From NCBI RefSeq assembly GCF_016862955.1, contig NZ_BONY01000088.1:1-37229 (forward strand): 37,229 bases of DNA. The letters are read 5' to 3'. The DNA is from Rhizocola hellebori (lineage in GTDB: Bacteria > Actinomycetota > Actinomycetes > Mycobacteriales > Micromonosporaceae). Positions 15,265-23,333 of the stretch are shown in pieces. A program made the translations under genes and the position numbers. Under the pieces are notes generated by a model, which saw nothing but the letters and a program-made list of their open reading frames with translations, was not told where the DNA came from and made no database searches. How positions within the stretch are numbered: the first letter of the stretch is position 1; each line of letters begins with the position of its first letter.

Positions 15265-16455
15265 CTACCTACGCGGTGACTGCGGAATACGCGGCAGCAC
15301 GTGCGGTGCCCCGGCGTAGACCAGGTCGGCCTTGACGGTTTGGTAGGCCTTCTTCGGTTGGTAGTTCTCGTCGTAGAGCGTGGCGAGTCCCTCTGGCGGG
15401 TTGGTGAACCAGGTCGGAACCCACGAGTGTTTGTCGGTGAAACCCCATACCGTGAACGACAGGCAGTGGCGGTTGGACAGACACGCCTGCAGCAGCACGC
15501 TGTAGTTGAATGCCGACGCCTGCACGCGCGGGTTGATCTCGTTGCTGTCGCCGGCCTGCACCCCAGCTGTCATCTGGCTGCGCGCATCCACCTCGGTGAA
15601 CGCCGTCGCCAAACCGAGGCTGGAGAACTGATTGAGCGCGTCGGCCACCGCGAAAGCGTCGTAGTTGCCGTACTGGGTGCCCAGATGACCCTGGCTGCCC
15701 ACCCCGTCGATCGGCACACGGTTGTCCCGCAGCTGCTTGACCATGTCATAGACAAACTGCGTCTTGTCTGAGCTGTCGCGGGCGCCGAAGGCCTCGATGT
15801 TGTAGTCGTTGTAGAACAGCAGCGCCTTGGAGTCGGCCGCGCGGGCCCAGCGGAACGCGTCGGCGATGTAGCCGGCGCCCAGCTGCTGTGCCCAGAAGCC
15901 CTTGAGGTGAATGGCGGGCGGGCTGTCCCACGGGTCGCTGACCGCCTCGTTCACCACATCCCACTGCCAGATCTTGCCTTTGAAGTGGGTGACCACGTTG
16001 GTGATGTGATTGCGCAGCAAGCCGCGCAGCTCCTCGGTGCCGATGGTGCCGTTGGCGACGCCGCTGGTGAGCCAGCTGGGCAGCTGGTTCTGCCATACCA
16101 GGACGTGACCGCGAACCAGCTGGCGGTTCTGCCGGGCGAAGTCGATCAGCTGATCGGCGGGACCCCAATTGTAGGTGCCCCGGGTCGGCTCGAGCGACTC
16201 CCATTTCATGACGTTCTCCGCGGTGACCGTGGAGAACTCGGAACCGACCAGGGCCCTGTACTGCGGATCGTTGGCATCGTTGAGCGCGGCCATGTCCACG
16301 GCGGTGCCGATGTAGAGGCGATGCCGTTCGCCGAGCGCGCGCAACGTCTGTTCCGACGGTTTGGTCCAGTTGCCCGCTGAAGCTGGCATCACGTTCAGCA
16401 GGGCGGCACTTATCAGAGCGGTCGCGCCGGCGGCGATCCACTTCTTCATCTTCAT
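15265..16455 (-). CDS. Secreted GH10 endo-1,4-beta-xylanase
   Basis: A 396-residue secreted xylanase that cuts the beta-1,4-xylan backbone by a retaining mechanism. The signal peptide (MKMKKWIAAGATALISAALL, then ASAG) is followed by one GH10 catalytic barrel and no carbohydrate-binding module. Diagnostic motifs are NVMKWESLEP (81-90), GHVLVWQNQLPSW (116-128), WDVVNEA with acid/base E170, FYNDYN (214-219), TEVDAR with nucleophile E288, and TVWGFTDKHSW near the C-terminus. Three ATGs cluster at the start; 16455 is chosen because AAGGA lies 5 nt upstream, with 16461 as the alternative. It follows the GH43 gene by 43 bp and is likely co-transcribed with it, giving extracellular depolymerisation coupled to oligomer hydrolysis. 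Confidence 0.93.
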   Translation of the reverse strand: MKMKKWIAAGATALISAALLNVMPASAGNWTKPSEQTLRALGERHRLYIGTAVDMAALNDANDPQYRALVGSEFSTVTAENVMKWESLEPTRGTYNWGPADQLIDFARQNRQLVRGHVLVWQNQLPSWLTSGVANGTIGTEELRGLLRNHITNVVTHFKGKIWQWDVVNEAVSDPWDSPPAIHLKGFWAQQLGAGYIADAFRWARAADSKALLFYNDYNIEAFGARDSSDKTQFVYDMVKQLRDNRVPIDGVGSQGHLGTQYGNYDAFAVADALNQFSSLGLATAFTEVDARSQMTAGVQAGDSNEINPRVQASAFNYSVLLQACLSNRHCLSFTVWGFTDKHSWVPTWFTNPPEGLATLYDENYQPKKAYQTVKADLVYAGAPHVLPRIPQSPRR

Positions 16456-16498
16456 GCGCATCCTTTCCACTCAAAGAGAACTTCGGGTCAAAGGACTT

Positions 16499-18127
16499 TC
16501 AGTGTTCGAGATACGTGGCGTAGTCAAAGTCGGCGTAGGCACCGTCGGCGCCGAGATCCTGCACCCACAGGCCGAGGAACGCCCCGGTGAAGCCCCAGGC
16601 GGCCGGTTCGCCGTCGACCACGCGCGCGGCGTGTTCGTCGGACAGGATGGTGGCGTCGAGATTGAGTGGCAGCTCCTGCCAGCCGTCCGGAGTGGTGGCA
16701 TAGGCGAATCGCAGCACCGGCCCGTCAAAGGTGACCCGCAGCCGGATTCGCTTGGCGTGGCTGACATCCACGGTCACCTCTGGGTGGCCGTGGCGGTGGC
16801 CGCTGTTGGAGCTGAGCACCTCCAGCACCTTGCGGCCGTCATCGGCCCGGGTGACGTAGGCGTAGTGCCAGTTGGCCGTGTTGTAGTAACCGGTGACGCC
16901 GGCCAGCTGGCGATGGTCTTCCGGATCGAATTCCAGCTCGGTTTCCAGCGTGCAGCCGGTGGCGCCCACCCGCCTGGCGATCAGGCTCGGGGTCTGCTTG
17001 CCGACCGGCGACTGTCCACCGTAGATGCGAAGGTGCGACGGCCTTTGCTGCAGGTTCGCCCAATCCGGGGTGGCCGGGCGGCGCAGGCTGGACCAGGCGG
17101 CCCCCAGCTCGGGGTCGTCGAAGTGGTCGGTCTCCGGCTCGTCGGGCCACGGGTGCGCGGGCAGGTCGGGGGCGGGCACCTCATCGGCGGGTACCCCACC
17201 GGCGATGCTCGGCCAGCCGTCGGCCGGCCATTGCACCGCCTGGATAGCGGTTTCCCGGCCCAGCACGCAGTTGCCCAGCGGGGTGTACGGCCGGGCCACC
17301 AGATGCGCCAGGTACCACTGGCCCTTCTGGGTCTGCACCAGGCTGGCGTGACCGGCCTTCTGCAGACGCAGCTCCGGCCGGCCGACCGAGGTGAGCAGCG
17401 GCCCGGACGGATCCACCTGGTACGGCCCGTGCAGGTTGCGGGAGCGGGCGATGGTGACCTGGTGCTCCCAGCTGGTCCCGCCTTCCGCGGTGACCAGGTA
17501 GTACCACCCGTCCCGGCGGTAGATGCGCGGCCCCTCGGTGAGCCCGGCATCGGTGCCCTGGAAGATGATCTGCGCCTTGCCCACCAGCGTTCTGCGGGCC
17601 CGGTCGTAACGCTGGATCTCGATGCCGCCGAACCGGTTGTTGCCGGGTCGCCAGTCAGCGCTCATGGCCAGCAGCCAGGTGGCGCCGTCGTCATCGTGAA
17701 AAAGTGAGGCGTCAAAGCCGTGTGCGTGCAATCGCACCGGGTCTGACCAGGGGCCGGTGATGTCCGGCGCGGTGATGAGGTAGTTCTGCGGATCCCAGTA
17801 GCCGCTCGCGAAACTGGCTACGTCGCTGTAAACCAGGTAAAACGTTCCGTCCACATAGGATAGATCGGGTGCCCACACTCCGTTGGAGTCGCCGCAACCG
17901 CGCAGATCGAGCAGACGCCGCTCGTTGATGATGCCACCGATCGGCCGCCAGTTCACCAGGTCCCGCGAGTGGTGCAGGCGAACCCCCGGGTACCACTCGA
18001 AGGTCGAGGTGGCCAGGTAGTAGTCGTCGTCAACCCGCAAGATCGAAGGGTCCGGGTGGAAGCCGCTGAGGATCGGGTTGCTGATCGACCGCGCAGCGGT
18101 GGCCATATCGGCGATGTCGGTCGACAT
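16499..18127 (-). CDS. GH43 beta-xylosidase
   Basis: A 542-residue cytoplasmic exo-enzyme (no signal peptide) that releases xylose from xylo-oligosaccharides by inversion. The five-bladed propeller starts with ILSGFHPDPSIL (19-30; general base D26), with LATSTFEWYPGVRLHHSRDLVNW typical of beta-xylosidases. The pKa modulator is D139 in HGFDASLFHDDDG and the acid is E198 in LTEGPRIY. Residues from about 330 form the C-terminal concanavalin-A-like domain of this subgroup (TGYYNTANWHYAYVTR). The ATG at 18127 has AAGGAG 6 nt upstream; the longer frame to 18505 crosses the regulatory region and is rejected. The alternative activity is alpha-L-arabinofuranosidase. It diverges from a LacI-family regulator. 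Confidence 0.92.
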   Translation of the reverse strand: MSTDIADMATAARSISNPILSGFHPDPSILRVDDDYYLATSTFEWYPGVRLHHSRDLVNWRPIGGIINERRLLDLRGCGDSNGVWAPDLSYVDGTFYLVYSDVASFASGYWDPQNYLITAPDITGPWSDPVRLHAHGFDASLFHDDDGATWLLAMSADWRPGNNRFGGIEIQRYDRARRTLVGKAQIIFQGTDAGLTEGPRIYRRDGWYYLVTAEGGTSWEHQVTIARSRNLHGPYQVDPSGPLLTSVGRPELRLQKAGHASLVQTQKGQWYLAHLVARPYTPLGNCVLGRETAIQAVQWPADGWPSIAGGVPADEVPAPDLPAHPWPDEPETDHFDDPELGAAWSSLRRPATPDWANLQQRPSHLRIYGGQSPVGKQTPSLIARRVGATGCTLETELEFDPEDHRQLAGVTGYYNTANWHYAYVTRADDGRKVLEVLSSNSGHRHGHPEVTVDVSHAKRIRLRVTFDGPVLRFAYATTPDGWQELPLNLDATILSDEHAARVVDGEPAAWGFTGAFLGLWVQDLGADGAYADFDYATYLEH

Positions 18128-18162
18128 AAGCGTCTCCTTAAGAGCAAGCCCTTCCGGTATAG

Positions 18163-18170
18163 TTCCGGAA
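18163..18170. promoter_or_regulatory. Palindromes in GH43/LacI divergent promoter region
   Basis: TTCCGGAA lies 36 bp upstream of the GH43 start, next to a partial copy (TTCCGG at 18152-18157). A second palindrome, CGTTTAAACG, lies at 18246-18255. Either could be an accessory regulator site; neither matches an operator I can name. Confidence 0.3.
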
Positions 18171-18299
18171 ATTTGCCACATGATTCTGCAGAATTCTCGC
18201 CCAAGGTATCGGGAGGCGGCGGGGGACACAACCCTTGACCTATGCCGTTTAAACGCCGTAACCTGCCCGCCATCGAATAAATATGTTCCGGCACCCCAG

Positions 18300-18310
18300 C
18301 GAAAGTTTCG
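18300..18310. promoter_or_regulatory. Xylan-type LacI operator (CGAAAGTTTCG)
   Basis: CGAAAGTTTCG is a perfect 5+1+5 palindrome, 50 bp upstream of the LacI gene and about 170 bp upstream of the GH43-GH10 operon. It fits the CGAA-N-TTCG type site reported for LacI-family xylan regulators of Streptomyces (BxlR-like). Autoregulation and repression of the divergent operon are inferred. Confidence 0.6.
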
Positions 18311-18359
18311 GATACGCTTACCCGTGTCTGAAGCGGTCCGTCCAGGAAGGAGCGATCGG

Positions 18360-19376
18360 ATGCCGGTAGAGGAGAGCCCAAGGATCACCGTGGCGGCCAT
18401 CGCGCAGCTGGCTGGCGTCTCGGTACCCACGGTGTCGCGAGTGATCAATGGACGTTCCGACGTCTCGGCGCAAACCCGTGACCGTATAGAGGAACTGCTC
18501 GCCAAGCACGGCTACCGGCGGCGTCCCCCGGCGGCGCGACCCAGCTCGGGCCTGATTGACCTCGTCTTCAACGACCTGGACAGCCTCTGGGCCGTGGAGA
18601 TCATCCGTGGGGTGGAGGACGTCGCGCACGCAGCCGGCGTGGGCACGGTGGTTTCCGCGATCCACCGCCGCTCCTCCTCGGCCCGGCAATGGCTCAACAA
18701 CATCCGCGCCCGCGCCACCGAAGGCGTCATCTTCGTGATGTCCACTCTGGAGCCGCCGCTGCAGGAGGAGTTGCGCCGCTTCAACATTCCCGTCGTCATC
18801 GTGGACCCGGCCGGGGTCCCACCACAGGAGGCGCCCACCATCGGCGCGGCCAACTGGGCCGGCGCCATGAGCGCCACCGAATACCTGATTTCATTGGGGC
18901 ACAAGCGAATCGGCTTCATCGCCGGTCCGCCGCAGCTGATGTGCAGCCGGGCCCGGCTCGACGGGCACCGGGCCGCTCTGCAGGCCGCGCAGCTGCCGCT
19001 GGACGACAGGCTCATCTATCCGGGCAACTTCTACCACGAGGCGGGATTCGCGGGCGGAACCCATCTGCTGAACCTCGCCGATCCGCCCACGGCCATCTTC
19101 GCCTCCAGCGACCAGATGGCCCTCGGCGTGTACGAGGCGGTGCGCCGCCGTGGGCTGCGGGTGCCCGACGACATCAGCGTCGTCGGCTTCGACGACCTTC
19201 CCGAGGTGCGCTGGTCCTCACCACCACTGACCACCGTGCGTCAGCCGCTGGCCGAAATGGGGGTATTGGCGGCCCGAACGGCCCTGCGGCTGGCGCGCGG
19301 CGAAAAGATCGAAAGCCCCCGCCTCGAGCTCGCCACCGAGCTGGTCATCCGAGACAGCGCCGCACCACCGCGGTGA
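18360..19376 (+). CDS. LacI-family transcriptional regulator of the xylan module
   Basis: A 338-residue LacI/GalR repressor. The N-terminal helix-turn-helix is ITVAAIAQLAGVSVPTVSRV followed by INGRSDVSAQTRDRI (about residues 9-43). The periplasmic-binding-protein-like sensor domain follows, with FASSDQMALGVYEAVRRRGLRVPDDISVVGFDD as the typical C-terminal signature. The ATG at 18360 has AAGGAG 7 nt upstream; the longer open frame to 18078 is rejected because the HTH normally sits at the extreme N-terminus. It diverges from GH43-GH10, so it very likely controls them in response to xylo-oligosaccharides or xylose. The transcript ends in a hairpin that contains its own stop codon. Confidence 0.9.
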   Translation: MPVEESPRITVAAIAQLAGVSVPTVSRVINGRSDVSAQTRDRIEELLAKHGYRRRPPAARPSSGLIDLVFNDLDSLWAVEIIRGVEDVAHAAGVGTVVSAIHRRSSSARQWLNNIRARATEGVIFVMSTLEPPLQEELRRFNIPVVIVDPAGVPPQEAPTIGAANWAGAMSATEYLISLGHKRIGFIAGPPQLMCSRARLDGHRAALQAAQLPLDDRLIYPGNFYHEAGFAGGTHLLNLADPPTAIFASSDQMALGVYEAVRRRGLRVPDDISVVGFDDLPEVRWSSPPLTTVRQPLAEMGVLAARTALRLARGEKIESPRLELATELVIRDSAAPPR

Positions 19377-19394
19377 GCCGTGGTGGTGCGGTGC
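19357..19394. terminator. Terminator hairpin enclosing the LacI stop codon
   Basis: A 17-bp stem with two G-T wobbles (19357-19373 with 19378-19394) closes the 4-nt loop TGAG. The loop contains the LacI stop codon TGA at 19374-19376. It lies 8 bp from the stop of the convergent phoX-like gene, so it probably serves both. Confidence 0.7.
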
Positions 19395-19401
19395 TGGACG
19401 C

Positions 19402-20793
19402 TTAGCAGTTACGCCAAGGGCCGGTGATGGCCAGCACGTAACCGGGGCTCTGGATGTTCACGAACAGGATCTTGTTCTCGTGGCTGAACGCCGGCCCTGC
19501 GAACTCGCTTTCATTGAGTTCGTTGCGCGCCAAGGCAAACGCGTCGCCTCGGGCGCTGACGCCGACCAAATGCGACAGGCCCTCGCCGTCCTCGGCCAGG
19601 ATCACGCCGCCGTAGGGGGAGACGGTGATGTTGTCCGGACCGTCGAAGTTGCCCTCGACCGAGGGGTCGGGGTTGACGCCGAAGATGGTCACCAGCTCGA
19701 TCGTCTCGTGCTGGGGGTCGTAGAACCAGACCTGGCCGTCGTGCTCGTTGACGCTGCCGTCGGTGTGCCGGGCGAAGCTGGCGACAAAGTAGACGCCGCC
19801 GTTGGCCCACCATTGGCCTTCGAGTTTGCGGCTGCGGGTGACCTGGTCATCGGTGAACTGCTTGCGCACCGAAACGGTGGTGGCGAGCCGGTCGGGGACG
19901 TCCACCCACGACGCTTTGTACTTCGTGCCGGGGGCGGTGGCCAGGGACAGGTCGGCGATGTGCACACCGCGCTGGGAAGCCTTGAGCGCCTGCAGCTTTC
20001 CGGCGGTGTCGCCGCCCGTGCCGAGCGCAAGTGTGCGAAGTGCTCCCGGCCGGCCATGGAAGTGCTTTGGCGGCACCCAACGGAAAAAAAGCCCATTGGG
20101 GCCGCTGGCGTCCTCGGTCAGGTAGATCTCGTCGTTGTGCGGGTTGACCGCGACCGCCTCATGGGCATAGCGGCCCAGGAACTTCAGCGGGACCGGATTG
20201 AGGTTGCGCTGCGCGTCGAAGGGGTCGACCTCGAACACCCAGCCGTGGTCGAACTGCAGCGCGCCACCCGCGCGGGCCTCGGTCTCCTCGCAGGTGAGCC
20301 AGGTGTTCCAGGGGGTTATCCCGCCGGCGCAGTTGTTATGGGTACCGGCGAGGCTCACATACTCGCGGATCCTGTTGCCGTCCCGGTCCACGTCGATGTT
20401 GGTGGTGCCACCGCGCGCACCCGGGTCGAAGACGTAACCGGCCAGAGCCGGAACGCCTGGCGTCTCGGATCCGCCGATCTCATGGTTGTTGACGATGGTG
20501 TGCCCGCGGCGTCCCTTGAACACGCCGTTGGCGTCCGGGTCGGCCGGGCTCGCCTCGCCGGTCTCCAGCAGCGTGACACCGGCCTGAGCGACGATCTTGT
20601 ATGAGAAGCCCGCGGGCAGCGCGAGCAGCCCGGCCGGGTCGGGGATGAGCGGGCCGTAGCCGGTGAGCGGGGCCTGCGCATAGGCAGGACCGGCGATAGC
20701 GTCGATGCTTCCGGCGATCGCGATGCCAAGGCTGCTCAACGCCCCGGCCCGAATGAGGTTGCGTCGTGAAAGTGGTGTGGTCACACTCGTCAT
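19402..20793 (-). CDS. Tat-exported PhoX/DUF839-family protein
   Basis: A 463-residue exported beta-propeller protein of the PhoX (DUF839) family, which contains calcium/iron-dependent alkaline phosphatases. The twin-arginine signal is LSRRNLIRAG (residues 8-17), then a hydrophobic core ending in AYAQA. Family features include LPAGFSYKIVAQAG, NNHEIGG, GTHNNCAGGITPWNTWLTCEE (Cys pair, about 153-170), GRYAHEAVAVNP and a C-terminal ILAEDGEG. The ATG has no clear Shine-Dalgarno sequence. A PHO-box-like repeat upstream supports a role in phosphate scavenging, but many DUF839 proteins of this length are not proven phosphatases. It converges with the LacI gene and precedes no other minus-strand gene. 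Confidence 0.82.
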   Translation of the reverse strand: MTSVTTPLSRRNLIRAGALSSLGIAIAGSIDAIAGPAYAQAPLTGYGPLIPDPAGLLALPAGFSYKIVAQAGVTLLETGEASPADPDANGVFKGRRGHTIVNNHEIGGSETPGVPALAGYVFDPGARGGTTNIDVDRDGNRIREYVSLAGTHNNCAGGITPWNTWLTCEETEARAGGALQFDHGWVFEVDPFDAQRNLNPVPLKFLGRYAHEAVAVNPHNDEIYLTEDASGPNGLFFRWVPPKHFHGRPGALRTLALGTGGDTAGKLQALKASQRGVHIADLSLATAPGTKYKASWVDVPDRLATTVSVRKQFTDDQVTRSRKLEGQWWANGGVYFVASFARHTDGSVNEHDGQVWFYDPQHETIELVTIFGVNPDPSVEGNFDGPDNITVSPYGGVILAEDGEGLSHLVGVSARGDAFALARNELNESEFAGPAFSHENKILFVNIQSPGYVLAITGPWRNC

Positions 20794-20824
20794 GCAAACG
20801 GCCGAGTCGAACGGGCCTGCGTGC

Positions 20825-20846
20825 CCAATCTAAACCATAGATGAAC
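20825..20846 (-). promoter_or_regulatory. Possible PHO box (PhoP site)
   Basis: On the minus strand two 11-bp units, GTTCATCTATG and GTTTAGATTGG, lie in tandem 32 bp upstream of the PhoX-like start. Streptomyces PhoP sites are 11-bp direct repeats with GTTCACC cores; the first unit matches 6 of 7 and the second 4 of 7. Confidence 0.4.
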
Positions 20847-20865
20847 TCTAGGTGTCTACCACAGA

Positions 20866-22080
20866 TCAAGCGACCCGGAACTCCTTCGCCAGCTGCCGCA
20901 GCACGGGTTGCAGGCCGGCCGGGGCCAGGCCGAGATGGTAGAGGCTGAGCCGGGTCGCCCCGGCCTCGCGCAGCCGGCGCACATGGCCGGGCAGCGCGCC
21001 GAGGTCGGCGGGCGGCAGCACGCTGACATAGGCGTCGACGACTGCGCCCAGGGCGGCCGTTGCCTTCACCAGATCGGCGGTCTGTTCGGCGGTCGGCCAG
21101 CATGGGACCAGCACAGCGTCCACATCGGACACAGCGGCTGGAGTGAGGCCGGGCGACGGCCCGGTGGCCCAGGGATCGGGGTGGCCGTGCAGGGTGATCA
21201 GCGCGCCGGGCGCGGCCCGCCGCACCGCGGCCAGCACCGCCGCGCGCAGCTCGTCGGTTGCTTCCTGCCGAACCCCAAGCAGCACCGCCGCCACGTCGTC
21301 GGGGATCGCCGCGCCGGTCTGATTCACAGCCGCCACGTCGTCGGGGATCGCCCCGATCTGCTTTCCGGCCCCCCGTTCGGGGGGAACGCCAGGGGGAAAC
21401 GCGACGCCGGGCTGCGCCGCCGCTCGCAGGGCGGCGACGGCCGCTGCGGGATCCAGACCCCTTGCCCGCCAACGGGTTTGGCAGGCGGAGCAGCAGCAGA
21501 CCGAGAGAGCGCGCACGGCCAATGGAGGATAGGCGCCGTCGGTCTTCTCGTGGCAGCCGAGGTGGGTGGCGCCCATCTGGCCCACCGATTCCAGCGAGAC
21601 CGAGGCGAGCGTCGGCAGGTCGTGTAGGGCTTCCGCGGCCAGCACGGCGCAGTGGTCGCGCACTTCCGGCTGAGCCGGGCATAGCGCGTAAGGGTAGCGC
21701 TCGCCGAAACAGTTGAGCACGGCCAGCTCGGGGAAGGCGAGGCCGAGCCGGCTGTTGTGGGCCAGCACGATCCAGGCGTTCACCGCGACCCCCGCCGCGG
21801 CAAGCGTTTCGGCCGCCTCGCGGCCCGGGTCTGGCTGGGCCATCCAGGACGGGCCAAGCGGTGCAAGCCGCCGCCCGGCCCAGGCCGAAGGGCGGACCGG
21901 GCGGTAAAGCGCGCCGTGGTGGGCATCGACGAACCGGCGCTGGGGATGCAGGGGAGTGGCGGCCCGGGTCGAGTGGTAGGACATGGCCAGGGTCACCGCA
22001 TCGGCGCCGGACTCGCGCACGCGGTCGGCGAAACCGGGATCGCCGAGCACGTCCCACGGATAGGCGTGCACATTCACCAT
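20866..22080 (-). CDS. Unrecognised TIM-barrel-like protein, last gene of aldarate operon
   Basis: A 404-residue protein I cannot assign. Features suggest a (beta/alpha)8 hydrolase-like fold: an opening NVHAYPWDV and GADAVTLAMSYHS, a mid-protein ASVSLESVGQMG with Glu, the strand ALITLHGHPDPW, and a C-terminal TRLSLYHLGLAPAG. A Cys cluster SVCCCSACQTRW (about residue 194) resembles the CxC-x2-C motifs of some putative glycosidases and could bind metal. Residues about 243-271 contain the repeat IPDDVAAV twice, from a 42-bp duplication. No signal peptide. Its ATG overlaps the glucarate dehydratase stop by 7 nt, so it is co-translated with the pathway. It might act on a lactone, a uronide or an unusual aldarate; this is speculation from position. 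Confidence 0.75.
   Translation of the reverse strand: MVNVHAYPWDVLGDPGFADRVRESGADAVTLAMSYHSTRAATPLHPQRRFVDAHHGALYRPVRPSAWAGRRLAPLGPSWMAQPDPGREAAETLAAAGVAVNAWIVLAHNSRLGLAFPELAVLNCFGERYPYALCPAQPEVRDHCAVLAAEALHDLPTLASVSLESVGQMGATHLGCHEKTDGAYPPLAVRALSVCCCSACQTRWRARGLDPAAAVAALRAAAQPGVAFPPGVPPERGAGKQIGAIPDDVAAVNQTGAAIPDDVAAVLLGVRQEATDELRAAVLAAVRRAAPGALITLHGHPDPWATGPSPGLTPAAVSDVDAVLVPCWPTAEQTADLVKATAALGAVVDAYVSVLPPADLGALPGHVRRLREAGATRLSLYHLGLAPAGLQPVLRQLAKEFRVA
21287..21352. repeat. In-frame 24-bp direct repeat (42-bp period)
   Basis: Identical 24-bp copies at 21287-21310 and 21329-21352 lie inside the unrecognised TIM-barrel-like gene. The period of 42 bp equals 14 codons, so the duplication is in frame and encodes IPDDVAAV twice. 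It probably forms an insert or loop. Confidence 0.85.
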
Positions 22081-23333
22081 CGCGGGCGCCTGCGCTCATA
22101 GGTCGGGTCGAAGGTGCGCATGTAGCTGGTGTCGTCGCGTTCCGTGATGCCGCAGCGAAGGTAGTTCTCGTGCAAGCGGGCCAATGCATCAGGGTCCAAG
22201 TCAACCCCTAAACCCGGTTTGCCGGGTACCCGGACCGTACCGTCCACAATAGACAAAGGTTCGGTCAGCACGTCCACCCCGTACTGCCAAGGCGTGTGGG
22301 TGTCCGCCGCATAGGTCAGCTCGGGCAATGCCCCGCCGAGGTGGGTCATCGCCGCCAGGCTGATGCCCAGGTGGCTGTTGGAGTGCATCGACACCCCGAC
22401 GCCCCAGGTGCGGCAGATCGCGGCCAGCTCGGCGCTGCGGCGCAGCCCGCCCCAGTAGTGGTGGTCGGCGAGCACGACGCCGACGCAGCCCGCGGCGAAG
22501 CCGGGGGCGAGGTCATCCGGGCTCACCACACACATGTTGGTCGCCAGCGGCATCGGCGCTTCCCGGGCCACCTGCGCCATTCCGTCTATGCCCGGGGTCG
22601 GGTCTTCTAGGTACTCCAGCAGACCCGCGGTCTGCTCGGCGATCTCCAGAGAGGTGGGCACCGACCAGGCCGCGTTGGGGTCCAGGCGCAACGGCAGGCC
22701 CGGGAACTCGGCGCGCAGCGCGCGGATCGCCTCGACCTCCTCGTGCGGTGGGAAGACCCCGCCCTTGAGCTTGATCGACCGGAAGCCGTAGCGGTCGACG
22801 AGGTGACGGGCCTGGGCGACGATGCCCGGTGGGTCAAGGGCCTCGCCGTATTCGTCGGGCGAGCCGTCGGCCGGATGTTTGGCCCACTTGTAGAACAGGT
22901 AGGCGGAGAAGGCGACCTCGTCGCGTACCTTGCCGCCTAACAGATCCACCACCGGTCTGCCGATCAGCTTCCCCTGAAGATCGAGGCAGGCCACCTCGAA
23001 CGGGCTGAACACCCGCAGCACTGTCTTTTGTGGACTGGAACCGCCGGTCAGGCCGTGCCGGTCGGGCACATCTACCACCCCCAGCGCCTGCCGGACCCGG
23101 CTCAGCAAACCGTTGGTGTCGAACGGGTCCAGCCCGACCAGATGCGGGGCCGCCGTTTCGAGCAGCCGCAGGTGCGGTGCGTCGCCGTAGGTTTCGCCGA
23201 TGCCGGTCAGGCCGTCGCCACAGCGCAGCTCGACGATGGTGCGCAGGGCCCACGGCTGATGTACGCCGGCCGAGTTGAGCAGCGGCGGATCGGGGAAGGC
23301 GATCGGGGTGAGGACGACCTCGCTGATGCGCAT
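22074..23333 (-). CDS. Glucarate dehydratase-like enolase-superfamily enzyme
   Basis: A 419-residue cytoplasmic enzyme that would dehydrate D-glucarate (or galactarate) to 5-keto-4-deoxyglucarate. It matches the glucarate dehydratase subgroup: the KxK base pair K188/K190 in SIKLKGGV, metal ligands D218 and N220 in LDPNAAW, E243 in EDPTPG, a third ligand region TNMCV (265-269), LADHHYWGG (289-296; D290) and the catalytic His H317 in MHSNSHLGIS. The substrate-capping N-terminal domain begins ISEVVLTPIAF. Its start shares one base with the stop of the KdgD gene (TGATG) and its end overlaps the next gene, so it is tightly coupled. It forms step one of intracellular aldarate breakdown here, upstream of KdgD. 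Confidence 0.9.
   Translation of the reverse strand: MRISEVVLTPIAFPDPPLLNSAGVHQPWALRTIVELRCGDGLTGIGETYGDAPHLRLLETAAPHLVGLDPFDTNGLLSRVRQALGVVDVPDRHGLTGGSSPQKTVLRVFSPFEVACLDLQGKLIGRPVVDLLGGKVRDEVAFSAYLFYKWAKHPADGSPDEYGEALDPPGIVAQARHLVDRYGFRSIKLKGGVFPPHEEVEAIRALRAEFPGLPLRLDPNAAWSVPTSLEIAEQTAGLLEYLEDPTPGIDGMAQVAREAPMPLATNMCVVSPDDLAPGFAAGCVGVVLADHHYWGGLRRSAELAAICRTWGVGVSMHSNSHLGISLAAMTHLGGALPELTYAADTHTPWQYGVDVLTEPLSIVDGTVRVPGKPGLGVDLDPDALARLHENYLRCGITERDDTSYMRTFDPTYERRRPRW

Noticed and set aside
20480-22204. 574-codon minus-strand open frame overlapping PhoX-like and TIM-barrel-like genes
   Set aside because: Arg/Gly/Ala-rich composition without domains; the other minus-strand frames give clear proteins with family motifs or gene-end coupling.
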